Shown one piece after another: positions 16,903 through 24,035 of a DNA stretch of 38,906 bases. A program made the position numbers and the translations under genes. Below the pieces are notes generated by a model that was given only the letters and a program-made list of their open reading frames with translations, was not told the DNA's origin and ran no database searches. The stretch is from JANNVZ01 sp031418455. Its GTDB lineage: Bacteria; Bacteroidota; Bacteroidia; Flavobacteriales_D; Sanyastnellaceae. The stretch spans positions 1 to 38,906 of the forward strand of contig JANOXJ010000159.1 of NCBI GenBank assembly GCA_031418455.1. Reading direction: 5' to 3'. Every line of letters starts with the position of its first letter. The stretch's first letter is position 1.

Positions 16903-18102
16903 TTGCTTAAAGAAAAAAAAATATTGGTATTGGTAACCGGCAGTATTGCCGCTTACAAAAGTGTTTTTCTTGTGAGGTTGTTGGTGCAAAGTGGCGCACA
17001 GGTAAAAGTGGTAATGAGCAAGGGAGCTCTTGAGTTTGTTACTCCCCTCACCTTTGCCACACTTTCTAAAAATCCAGTTCATTCAGATTTTACTGAAGAT
17101 AAAAATGAAGGCACATGGACCAACCATGTGGCTACCGCCCTTTGGGCCGACCTTATAGTAGCCGCCCCATTGTCGGCCAATACCCTAAGCAAAATGGCAA
17201 ATGGCCTGTGCGACAGTTTTCTTATGGCGGTATATATGAGCGCCCGGTGCCCGGTAATGGCCGCCCCGGCCATGGACCACGACATGTACCTGCATGGTGG
17301 CACGCAAGCGAACCTTACTAAAATAAAATCTTTTGGCAACATCATACTATCGCCAGAAGATGGCGAACTGGCCAGTGGCCTAGTAGGCAAAGGCCGCATG
17401 ATGGAGCCTGAAACAATACTTGAAAAAATAATAGCGCACTTTAATCCTGCATTGCCACTGCTGGGCAAAAAGGCTTTGGTAACAGCCGGCCCCACTTACG
17501 AAAAGTTAGACCCTGTGCGTTTTATTGGCAATTTTTCAAGCGGTAAAATGGGATTTGCCTTGGCTGAAAGCCTTGCTGCGCAAGGTGCTGAGGTGACACT
17601 TATAGCAGGCCCATCGCACCAAACAGTGCAAAGCGCACGCATAAAAAGAATAAATGTGATAAGTGCCGAGGAAATGTTGCAGGCCTGCAACATCTCTTTT
17701 CTTGACTGCCACATAGCCATAATGGCTGCGGCTGTGGCTGACTATAAGCCTAAAAATATAGCCCCCGAAAAAATAAAAAAGTCGGATACAACAGTAATAC
17801 TGGAACTTACCAAAACAGTGGACATAGCCTATACCCTTGGCCAACTGAAGAAAAAATCGCAAGTTCTTATTGGCTTTGCGCTGGAAACAGAGAACGAAGA
17901 AACCAATGCCCAGCTAAAATTGGAGAAAAAAAATCTCGACTTCATTGTGCTCAACTCATTGAGAGATGAAGGTGCAGGTTTTGGAACCGATACCAATAAA
18001 ATCACATTAATTTGGCCGGGCAATAAAAAACAATCTTTTGGGTTAAAATCGAAGGCAGAAGCTGCTAAAGATATAGTGGCTCAAATTGTGAACCTCTTTT
18101 AA
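16903..18102 (+). CDS. coaBC: Bifunctional phosphopantothenoylcysteine decarboxylase / phosphopantothenate-cysteine ligase
   Basis: The 399-residue enzyme carries out two steps of coenzyme A synthesis: joining phosphopantothenate to cysteine, then decarboxylation with FMN. The CoaC half (1-185) has VTGSIAAYKS, catalytic His75 in TWTNHVATALWADL, and APAMDHDM. The CoaB half (186-399) has TAGPTYEKLDPVRFIGNFSSGKMG, AAAVADYKP and the KIKK segment. There is no ATG: the frame is closed upstream at 16882 and the best start is TTG at 16903 (MLKEKKILVLVTGS), which matches family N-termini. The CoaC segment expected to read ACGxxGxGRM reads ASGLVGKGRM, so the usual active-site cysteine (Cys158 in E. coli) is Ser158. 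The gene ends three bases before the DUF4835 gene. Confidence 0.93.
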   Translation: MLKEKKILVLVTGSIAAYKSVFLVRLLVQSGAQVKVVMSKGALEFVTPLTFATLSKNPVHSDFTEDKNEGTWTNHVATALWADLIVAAPLSANTLSKMANGLCDSFLMAVYMSARCPVMAAPAMDHDMYLHGGTQANLTKIKSFGNIILSPEDGELASGLVGKGRMMEPETILEKIIAHFNPALPLLGKKALVTAGPTYEKLDPVRFIGNFSSGKMGFALAESLAAQGAEVTLIAGPSHQTVQSARIKRINVISAEEMLQACNISFLDCHIAIMAAAVADYKPKNIAPEKIKKSDTTVILELTKTVDIAYTLGQLKKKSQVLIGFALETENEETNAQLKLEKKNLDFIVLNSLRDEGAGFGTDTNKITLIWPGNKKQSFGLKSKAEAAKDIVAQIVNLF

Positions 18103-18105
18103 AGC

Positions 18106-19002
18106 ATGAAAAAATTCCTCTTTTTAATAGCTATTTCATTCATACACCTTGCTGGTGTGGCGCAAGAGTTAGACTGCCGTGTAAATATTTTATTGCCACA
18201 GCAGGTAATATCGCCCCCTGATCTGTTCACTACCATGAAGAGCACCATAGCCGAGTTTGTAAACAACCGCAAATGGACACGCGATACATGGAATGCAGAT
18301 GAAAAAATAGAATGCACTATGCAAATAACCATAGAGCAGCAAGTGGATATTAGAACTTTCAAAGCCAGCATTCAGGTAAGCAGTAGCCGACCTGTGTACA
18401 ATAGCGACTACAAAACTCCGGTGCTCAACATTAACGATAACAATTTCCAATTCTCTTATCAGGAGAATACCATGATACAATGGAGCAATGACCAACATCG
18501 CGATAATCTGAGCAGTGTGCTGGCATATTACGCCAACATGATAATAGCGGCTGACTATGATACCTTTAGTTTAGAAGGTGGCACCGAACAATACCTTACT
18601 TGCCAGACTATAGTAAACAATGCACAATCGGCCCCGGAAGATGGATGGAGAAGCAATGAAAAAGGACAGCAAAACAGGTATTGGTTGGTAGAAAACATAC
18701 TCACCCAAACTTTTAAACCAATAAGAGAATGTTTGTACGACTACCACCGCAAGGGTATGGACAAACTATACCAGGATGTGGAAGGCGCTCGCAAAACCAT
18801 GGCCGATGCCTTAATGGAACTTAAAAACATACATAAAATAAAACCTTCTTCATACAACATGCAGGTGTTTTGGTATGCTAAAGCTGACGAAGTGGTAAAC
18901 ATATTTAAGCCTGTGCCAGTGGAAGAAAAGCAGCGCATATACGAGCTATGCAAACTCATAGACCCTGGAAATATTTCCAAATATGAGAAAATGATGCTCT
19001 AA
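18106..19002 (+). CDS. DUF4835 family exported protein (labelled PorD, T9SS-associated, in some annotations)
   Basis: The 298-residue protein has a signal peptide (MKKFLFLIAISFIHLAGVAQ) and the DUF4835 hallmarks: ELDCRVNIL at the mature N-terminus, FNRT-like FVNNRKWTRDTW, IQVSSSRPVYNSDYKTPVLN, and LAYYANMIIAADYDTFSLEGG. The end, KRIYELCKLIDP-like RIYELCKLIDPGN, is also typical. It lies in the periplasm. In other Bacteroidota it sits next to coaBC and upstream of recN, and some databases connect it with type IX secretion; I treat that role as reported, not shown here. Three T9SS cargo proteins in the window make that link relevant. recN does not follow in this genome. Confidence 0.87.
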   Translation: MKKFLFLIAISFIHLAGVAQELDCRVNILLPQQVISPPDLFTTMKSTIAEFVNNRKWTRDTWNADEKIECTMQITIEQQVDIRTFKASIQVSSSRPVYNSDYKTPVLNINDNNFQFSYQENTMIQWSNDQHRDNLSSVLAYYANMIIAADYDTFSLEGGTEQYLTCQTIVNNAQSAPEDGWRSNEKGQQNRYWLVENILTQTFKPIRECLYDYHRKGMDKLYQDVEGARKTMADALMELKNIHKIKPSSYNMQVFWYAKADEVVNIFKPVPVEEKQRIYELCKLIDPGNISKYEKMML

Positions 19003-19181
19003 CCTAGGGCGTTTAACTTACTAATATTTAAGCCATTGTGTCCATTGGTACTGACTGGTTGAGATATAGATATCCCATTGTTAATAGAAGTTTGAAAGCC
19101 TTTGGAGATTCGTGTCTGAGCGGACTTAAAATTAACCACAGAATTAGGCCCGACTTTTGTTTTAAAGCTCGGCATCTTCAA
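18999..19181 (-). CDS. Possible 60-residue protein, unrecognised (weak)
   Basis: A 60-codon frame fills the gap between the DUF4835 gene and the next plus-strand gene, reading against both. The translation (starting MKMPSFKTKVGPNSVVNFKS, rich in Ser, Asn, Lys and Thr) has no signal, membrane helix or known motif, but also no low-complexity bias, and its composition is protein-like. It could be a small gene, a decayed remnant of a larger one, or chance. Nothing but the open frame supports it. Confidence 0.2.
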   Translation of the reverse strand: MKMPSFKTKVGPNSVVNFKSAQTRISKGFQTSINNGISISQPVSTNGHNGLNISKLNALG

Positions 19182-19185
19182 TTCA

Positions 19186-19911
19186 ATGGAAAAACCTTAT
19201 AGATTTTTACCTCTATCACCTCTGGCAAAACTGCGCAGCTTTACTGTGGTTTTGCTAATCATGCTGGTTCATGCTACTAGTTTTTCTCAGTCCGATTCTA
19301 TTGGTGTTTTCATTCCGCGCGATGCTGCTTCGCCATTTAAGGGACCTAAAATGTATATGTGGGTTGACTTAAAAAACATAGTCTTTTCTACCCAAATAGG
19401 AAATGCAGAACTGATAAAAGTATATACCAACAACGGCCGTGCTGACCAGCCTGCATACTACCCAAGAGACCAATATGCTATAACTCCTGCTGAGGAAGGT
19501 GATGTAACCGTGTTTACCATACAACGCATAAAACGTGGCGAAAATTGGGACACTGTGACTACGGTAAATAATTTTATAGCAGTATATCAGCCAGAAATAA
19601 GATTAATGGTGCTGGAAGACAGCCTTCTTACCAAATGCGAACTGAAATTCTTTTTGGCCGATAAGTACAAGTTTACTCCTTTGGATGGCCGCTACGTAGT
19701 AGCCAATGCTTACGAGCCAATAATATATAACGACAAGGATGAATACATTGGCAAACTGCCTACATGTAAAGGCACAGAAATAAATTGCAATACCGAGACG
19801 TTCAACTTTAAATTAGAACCTGGTTTGCGCATTGTATTCCAGGTAATGGTGCGCGATTTAAAAACCGATCTGCTACTACCGGCCGATGAGTGTGTGCATA
19901 TAATAGGTTAG
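19186..19911 (+). CDS. Exported protein of unknown function
   Basis: The 241-residue protein has an N-terminal basic stretch followed by a hydrophobic signal segment (FTVVLLIMLVHATSFSQ, about residues 19-35). The mature part is beta-rich: MYMWVDLKNIVFSTQIGNAE, VTVFTIQRIKRGENWDTVTTV and RIVFQVMVRDLKTDLLLP, with two clustered cysteines (CKGTEINC). I do not recognise a family. There is no T9SS sorting domain or lipobox, so it is likely periplasmic or envelope-bound. It ends two bases from the convergent pheT stop. It occupies the position in which recN is often found in related gene orders. Confidence 0.65.
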   Translation: MEKPYRFLPLSPLAKLRSFTVVLLIMLVHATSFSQSDSIGVFIPRDAASPFKGPKMYMWVDLKNIVFSTQIGNAELIKVYTNNGRADQPAYYPRDQYAITPAEEGDVTVFTIQRIKRGENWDTVTTVNNFIAVYQPEIRLMVLEDSLLTKCELKFFLADKYKFTPLDGRYVVANAYEPIIYNDKDEYIGKLPTCKGTEINCNTETFNFKLEPGLRIVFQVMVRDLKTDLLLPADECVHIIG

Positions 19912-19913
19912 TA

Positions 19914-22361
19914 CTAACCGCGCAAAGTAGCTCCCAGCTTAGCTTCCAAATTCTTTTGTATCCTGCCCATTACGGTATCTACCTGCTGGTCGTTCATTGT
20001 CTTGTCAGCATCTTGCAGGGTAAAACTTACTGCGTAAGATTTTTTGCCCTGCTCCAGATTTTTACCCTCATACACATCAAACAAATTAACCCCGCGCAGA
20101 AGTTTACGCTCTGTTTCCATAGCTGTGCGCTCTATGTCAGCATAACTCACCGCTGCATTTACCATCAGCGATAAGTCTCTGCGCACTGCCGGATATTTAT
20201 CGGGTGCTTTATACTGCACTGCAGTTTTAGGTAATGCTTTTAGCACATTGGCCCAGCGCACTTCTGCTGCCCACACAGGCTGCTTTACATCGAATGCTTT
20301 GAGCAAGGCTGGCGACACTGCGCCCAACTTGGCTATAAGAATTTTGCCTGAATAGCACTCCAACGCTTCTGCATAAGCACTGCTTGTGCCGGCAGTATAG
20401 CTTAAGTTTTGAATGCCCAATAGTTTGGTTACTCTTTCCAGTGCTGCTTTTAAATCGCTAAATGAAACTGCTTCTGTGCCATTGTTCCAGGCTTCAGGAC
20501 TTTTGCGACCAGTAAGCACTATGGACAGTCTGGCATCTTCCACATATCCTTTTTCTGTTTTGAAAAATGCTTTGCCAAATTCGTATCCTCTTACATCTGC
20601 ATTGCGATGATTTTGATTAAGCGCAATAGATTCCAAGGCACTATAAAGCAGCGTTTGGCGCATCATGCCCATATCGCTGCTAAGTGGGTTTAGCATAAGC
20701 ACTGCCCCTTCTTTGGTCATGTCATCGTCACCTGCAAGCTCTAAGTATTTGGTTCGCGTTAGGCTCATGCTCATCATTTCATGAAAACCATTGGCACTTA
20801 GCATATCTGCCACACGCTGCTGGGTCTTTTCTGCATCTGGCTTAGGTGCCTGCTGCATGCTGGAGTGCATGCGTGTAGGTATGTCTATGTTATTAAATCC
20901 ATATATGCGAAGCACCTCTTCCACCACATCGGCCTCGCGCATTACATCGCTTCTGTATAGCGGCACACTCAGCTGCAGCGTATCATCAGTTTGCGAGGTT
21001 ACTGTTATATCTAAATCTTTAAGTATCGCTATTACTTTTTGGTTAGGAATGGCCTTGCCAATAAGCTTAGCCGCATTATTTAAATTGTAGCTAACACTGC
21101 GTGGAGCCAACATTGCCGGATATACGTCTGTTACATCGCTTGCCACTTGTGCACCTGCCAACTCCTGCAGAAGCAGGGTGGCGCGTTGCAAAGCCCAAAG
21201 TGTAGCGTTAGGGTCAGCACCTCGTTCAAACCTGAATGAAGCATCTGTTTTTAAGCCATGCCGCTTCGCTGTTTTTCTAACAAACACAGGGTTGAAGTAA
21301 GCACTTTCTAAAAATACGCGTGTTGTAGTTTCAGTTACTCCGCTGTTTAATCCACCAAAAACACCTGCTATACAAAGTGGTTTCCGTGTGTCACAAATCA
21401 TAAGGTCTTGCTCGCTTAATGTGCGCTCTATGCCATCAAGGGTTACAAACTTTTCGCCCTCTGTGGCAGTGCGCACCACTATGGTGTTGCTCTGCACAGT
21501 GTCTGCATCAAAAGCATGCAGCGGCTGACCTATCTCGTGCTGCACATAGTTGGTTATGTCCACCACATTGTTTATGGGTCTTAGGCCTATTACTGCAAGG
21601 CGCTCCTGCAGCCATTTTGGCGAAGGGCCAACTTTTACATTTTCCAGTGTTATGCCACAATAGCGTGGGCAAGCCTCTTCATTATTCACGCTTATCTGAA
21701 CGCCCTGTTTGTTGGCCATTGGTTTAAAACTGTCTAACGAAGGCAGTTTTAGAGGCGCAGATTGGTTGGCTATTCCCTCCATGTTGCGCAATGCAGCGGC
21801 CAAATCGCGTGCTACACCATAGTGCGAAAAAGCATCGGTGCGGTTAGGTGTTAGGGCTATTTCTATACAATAATCTTCCGTAATATTTAAAAACTTGGCA
21901 GCTGGTGTTCCCACCTGTGCAGCCGCATCAAGCACCATAATGCCTGCATGGCTTGTGCCTAGGCCCAATTCATCTTCGGCACATATCATTCCGTGCGATT
22001 CCTGACCGCGTATTTTACCTTTTTTAATGGTGAGTGCCTCGCCACCGCTTGGGTACAATGTGGTGCCTATGGTGGCTATCAACACTTTTTGTCCGGCAGC
22101 TACATTGGGCGCACCGCACACTATTTGCACAGGTGCGTCATTGCCAAGATTTACTTTGGTTAAGCTAAGCTTGTCAGCATCGGGGTGCTTTATGCACTCT
22201 ACTACCTCGCCCACCACTACACCATTTAGGCCACCCTGTATGCTTTCTATTTTTTCCACCCCTTCTACTTCCAAACCTATGGCCGTAAGTATATCTGCCA
22301 CCTGCTGCACATCGCATTCAGTGTGTATATAGTCGCAGAGCCAGTTGTAGCTAATTTTCAT
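19914..22361 (-). CDS. pheT: Phenylalanine-tRNA ligase beta subunit
   Basis: The 815-residue protein has the family's usual size and domain order: N-terminal MKISYNWLCDYI; an EMAP-type tRNA-binding domain (VVVGEVVECIKHPDADKL and QIVCGAPNVAAGQKV, about 45-155); the B3/B4 editing region; the B5 domain (about 405-480); a catalytic-like core (RSDVMREADVVEEVLRIYGFNNI and NPLSSDMGMMRQTLL); and the C-terminal FDX-ACB domain (KYPAVRRDLSLMV). With PheS it charges tRNA-Phe. pheS is not adjacent. A TAAATTCG box lies 34 bases upstream. The gene converges on the unknown exported protein with two bases between stops. Confidence 0.96.
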   Translation of the reverse strand: MKISYNWLCDYIHTECDVQQVADILTAIGLEVEGVEKIESIQGGLNGVVVGEVVECIKHPDADKLSLTKVNLGNDAPVQIVCGAPNVAAGQKVLIATIGTTLYPSGGEALTIKKGKIRGQESHGMICAEDELGLGTSHAGIMVLDAAAQVGTPAAKFLNITEDYCIEIALTPNRTDAFSHYGVARDLAAALRNMEGIANQSAPLKLPSLDSFKPMANKQGVQISVNNEEACPRYCGITLENVKVGPSPKWLQERLAVIGLRPINNVVDITNYVQHEIGQPLHAFDADTVQSNTIVVRTATEGEKFVTLDGIERTLSEQDLMICDTRKPLCIAGVFGGLNSGVTETTTRVFLESAYFNPVFVRKTAKRHGLKTDASFRFERGADPNATLWALQRATLLLQELAGAQVASDVTDVYPAMLAPRSVSYNLNNAAKLIGKAIPNQKVIAILKDLDITVTSQTDDTLQLSVPLYRSDVMREADVVEEVLRIYGFNNIDIPTRMHSSMQQAPKPDAEKTQQRVADMLSANGFHEMMSMSLTRTKYLELAGDDDMTKEGAVLMLNPLSSDMGMMRQTLLYSALESIALNQNHRNADVRGYEFGKAFFKTEKGYVEDARLSIVLTGRKSPEAWNNGTEAVSFSDLKAALERVTKLLGIQNLSYTAGTSSAYAEALECYSGKILIAKLGAVSPALLKAFDVKQPVWAAEVRWANVLKALPKTAVQYKAPDKYPAVRRDLSLMVNAAVSYADIERTAMETERKLLRGVNLFDVYEGKNLEQGKKSYAVSFTLQDADKTMNDQQVDTVMGRIQKNLEAKLGATLRG

Positions 22362-22395
22362 GTGCTATTTTTCTTATAAATAATTTTAAGAGGCG

Positions 22396-22403
22396 CGAAT
22401 TTA
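22396..22403 (-). promoter_or_regulatory. Candidate -7 promoter box (TAAATTCG) for pheT
   Basis: On the minus strand TAAATTCG, followed by CGCC, matches the TAnnTT(T/C)G pattern and leaves a leader of about 30 bases before the pheT ATG. Confidence 0.4.
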
Positions 22404-22973
22404 ATTTAGATATGAAAATTAGCCACGAGTAATTTATTCAATCACCTAAGGAAAATGCCATTTGGCATACTAACCGCACCAAAATGTTGGAACATGTATC
22501 CAATATCCGGATCTCAAATAAAAAAATTTTTAAAGCCACTGAAATCCAAAAATTATACGGAAATGAATATTAAATACTGCAGGAATTTTCGATAAAGTTT
22601 TGTAAGGCAACTAACTTTTTCTCAAAGCACAATAGCCTCACATCCCTTTATTATCAAGCTATTCAGACTTGCGATTACTATTCATGCATAGTACTTTTAA
22701 GTATTAAAAATATTTGTTTTAATGAAACAATGAAATCCAATAGTGCACCGATAAAAGGAATGGATCGTTAGATAGAAACCAATCATCTTTGTGTCGTTGT
22801 AAATGTTTTACCACTCGTTCAAAACTGTTGCAACAAGGGCACTATGGGTGAAATAGTCATTCAGCAAGATTTTACCTCCCCCTCTGAAAAAAATTAATTT
22901 GAGACTGTAATTTTAAAATTTACATAGGGAACTAGTAGTGTAATGACTAGTATTATTGATTATTGATAAAAGA

Positions 22974-23008
22974 AAAACCTCTTGAATTTTTTCAGGAGGT
23001 TTTTTTTT
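22974..23008 (-). terminator. Terminator downstream of crcB (can act in both directions)
   Basis: Arms AAAACCTCTTGAA (22974-22986) and TTCAGGAGGTTTT (22991-23003) pair with one mismatch around a TTTT loop. Both flanks are suitable: an eleven-base T run on the plus strand and TTTTTCTTTT on the minus strand. Its place 10 bases after the crcB stop assigns it to the minus-strand operon. Confidence 0.75.
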
Positions 23009-23016
23009 GCCAATGA

Positions 23017-23385
23017 TTAGACTGACAGAGGAAAAAACAATTTTTGAATAATATAAAACAGCAGCAGACTTAGAGCCACGCTCAAAAAAACATTGAGCCA
23101 GGCATAGAAATGTTCACCTGACTTGAGCAGCTGAAAGGTTTCCAAACTAAATGTAGAAAAAGTACTTAGACCTCCGCAAAAGCCAATAGCGGCAAACATC
23201 CAAAGCTGCAGGTTAGAAGATTTTATCTGACTAAAAAACATGATAGCCAAAATAAATGCTGCGGTAAAATTGGCTACCAAAGTGCCAAACGGAAAAAGCA
23301 CATTGCTCCTTACCCACCACAAACTAATAAAGTAACGCACCAGCGAACCAAGCCCACCACCTATGAAAATTAATATATAATTCAT
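23017..23385 (-). CDS. crcB: Fluoride efflux channel CrcB/Fluc
   Basis: The 122-residue, four-helix membrane protein lets F- leave the cytoplasm. Family marks are GGGLGSLVRYFIS near the N-terminus, FGTLVANFTAAF (about 33-44) with the pore asparagine region, and GFCGGLSTFSTFSLE (about 69-83), which holds the characteristic GGLTTFSTF-like break in helix 3. It is expected to work as an antiparallel dual-topology dimer, and a single gene is present. ATG 23385 overlaps the PAP2 stop in ATGA form. No fluoride riboswitch was seen ahead of it or of its operon partners. Confidence 0.93.
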   Translation of the reverse strand: MNYILIFIGGGLGSLVRYFISLWWVRSNVLFPFGTLVANFTAAFILAIMFFSQIKSSNLQLWMFAAIGFCGGLSTFSTFSLETFQLLKSGEHFYAWLNVFLSVALSLLLFYIIQKLFFPLSV

Positions 23386-23978
23386 GCGTGATTCAATTTC
23401 ATTTGCTTGCTTATGAAGAAGAAAAGTGCTGCTGCAAATCCACCGCAAGCTGCGCCTAGCATAAAACCTCCAAGCACATCGGCCGGATAATGCACCCCCA
23501 GATAAATACGGCTATAAGCTACCAGGCAATACCAAAATAGTAGCAATGCCAATAGCCACTTTTTTACCGGACGCATAAGGGCTATAAAAAACACAAGTGC
23601 CGCAGCGCAATTGGCAGAATGGCTGCTAACAAAACCATACATGCCACCTATATAGTTATTGCCATTCTCATCCTTTACAAAATGAATAAGCCCCTCAAGC
23701 TCAGGATTTCGACTGGGCCGCAGGCGCATAAATGCATCTTTAAAAAACACTACTGAAATTCTGTCGCTTAAGGTAATGGCCACTGCTATGCAAATAACCG
23801 CGGCAACAAACTGGCCGCTTCCATATTTTTTATAAATGAGATAAAGCAAAAAAGAAAAAAGAGGCACCCACGGCCATGTTTTGCTGGCATACCACATAAG
23901 CACATCCATAGCCTGACCTGCATCGCCATTTAGCCACAGAAATAGCTCTGTGTCGGTATGCTTAAGCCACTCCTTCAC
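23382..23978 (-). CDS. PAP2-family membrane phosphatase
   Basis: The 198-residue protein has about five membrane helices and the three-part PAP2 active site: KDAFMRLRP at 80-88, SSHSAN at 118-123 with His120 (in place of the common PSGH), and SRIYLGVHYPADVLGG with Arg157, His163 and Asp167. Such enzymes remove phosphate from lipids such as phosphatidic acid or undecaprenyl pyrophosphate; the exact substrate is not decided by sequence. It is followed by the overlapping crcB gene and preceded by an acyl-CoA synthetase, which hints at a lipid-related role. Confidence 0.9.
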   Translation of the reverse strand: MKEWLKHTDTELFLWLNGDAGQAMDVLMWYASKTWPWVPLFSFLLYLIYKKYGSGQFVAAVICIAVAITLSDRISVVFFKDAFMRLRPSRNPELEGLIHFVKDENGNNYIGGMYGFVSSHSANCAAALVFFIALMRPVKKWLLALLLFWYCLVAYSRIYLGVHYPADVLGGFMLGAACGGFAAALFFFISKQMKLNHA

Positions 23979-24035
23979 CTTAGCTTATTAGTGTTTTTAT
24001 TTTTAGCTTAATCAATGGATTTTTCAATAATGAAA

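Larger units (their letters stand above)
22362..23016. other. 655-base stretch with no convincing gene
   Basis: This AT-rich interval lies upstream of pheT and downstream of crcB, both on the minus strand. It holds the likely pheT promoter at its left end and the crcB terminator at its right end. Between them only short frames occur: 46 codons at 22455-22595 (plus; MPFGILTAPKCWNMYPISGS) and a 41-codon open stretch without an early ATG ending near 22900 (plus; ends GEIVIQQDFTSPSEKN). Neither resembles a known family. The interval could contain decayed gene remnants or a small RNA. I see no tRNA, tmRNA, RNase P or SRP RNA signature. Confidence 0.5.

Noticed and set aside
22455..22595. 46-codon frame (MPFGILTAPKCWNMYPISGS...) in the long gap
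   Set aside because: No recognised family, and such lengths arise by chance in an AT-rich 655-base interval; mentioned only in the description of the gap.
23017..23978. Fluoride riboswitch for the crcB operon
   Set aside because: crcB overlaps the PAP2 gene and the 57 bases before PAP2 do not contain the conserved aptamer bases.
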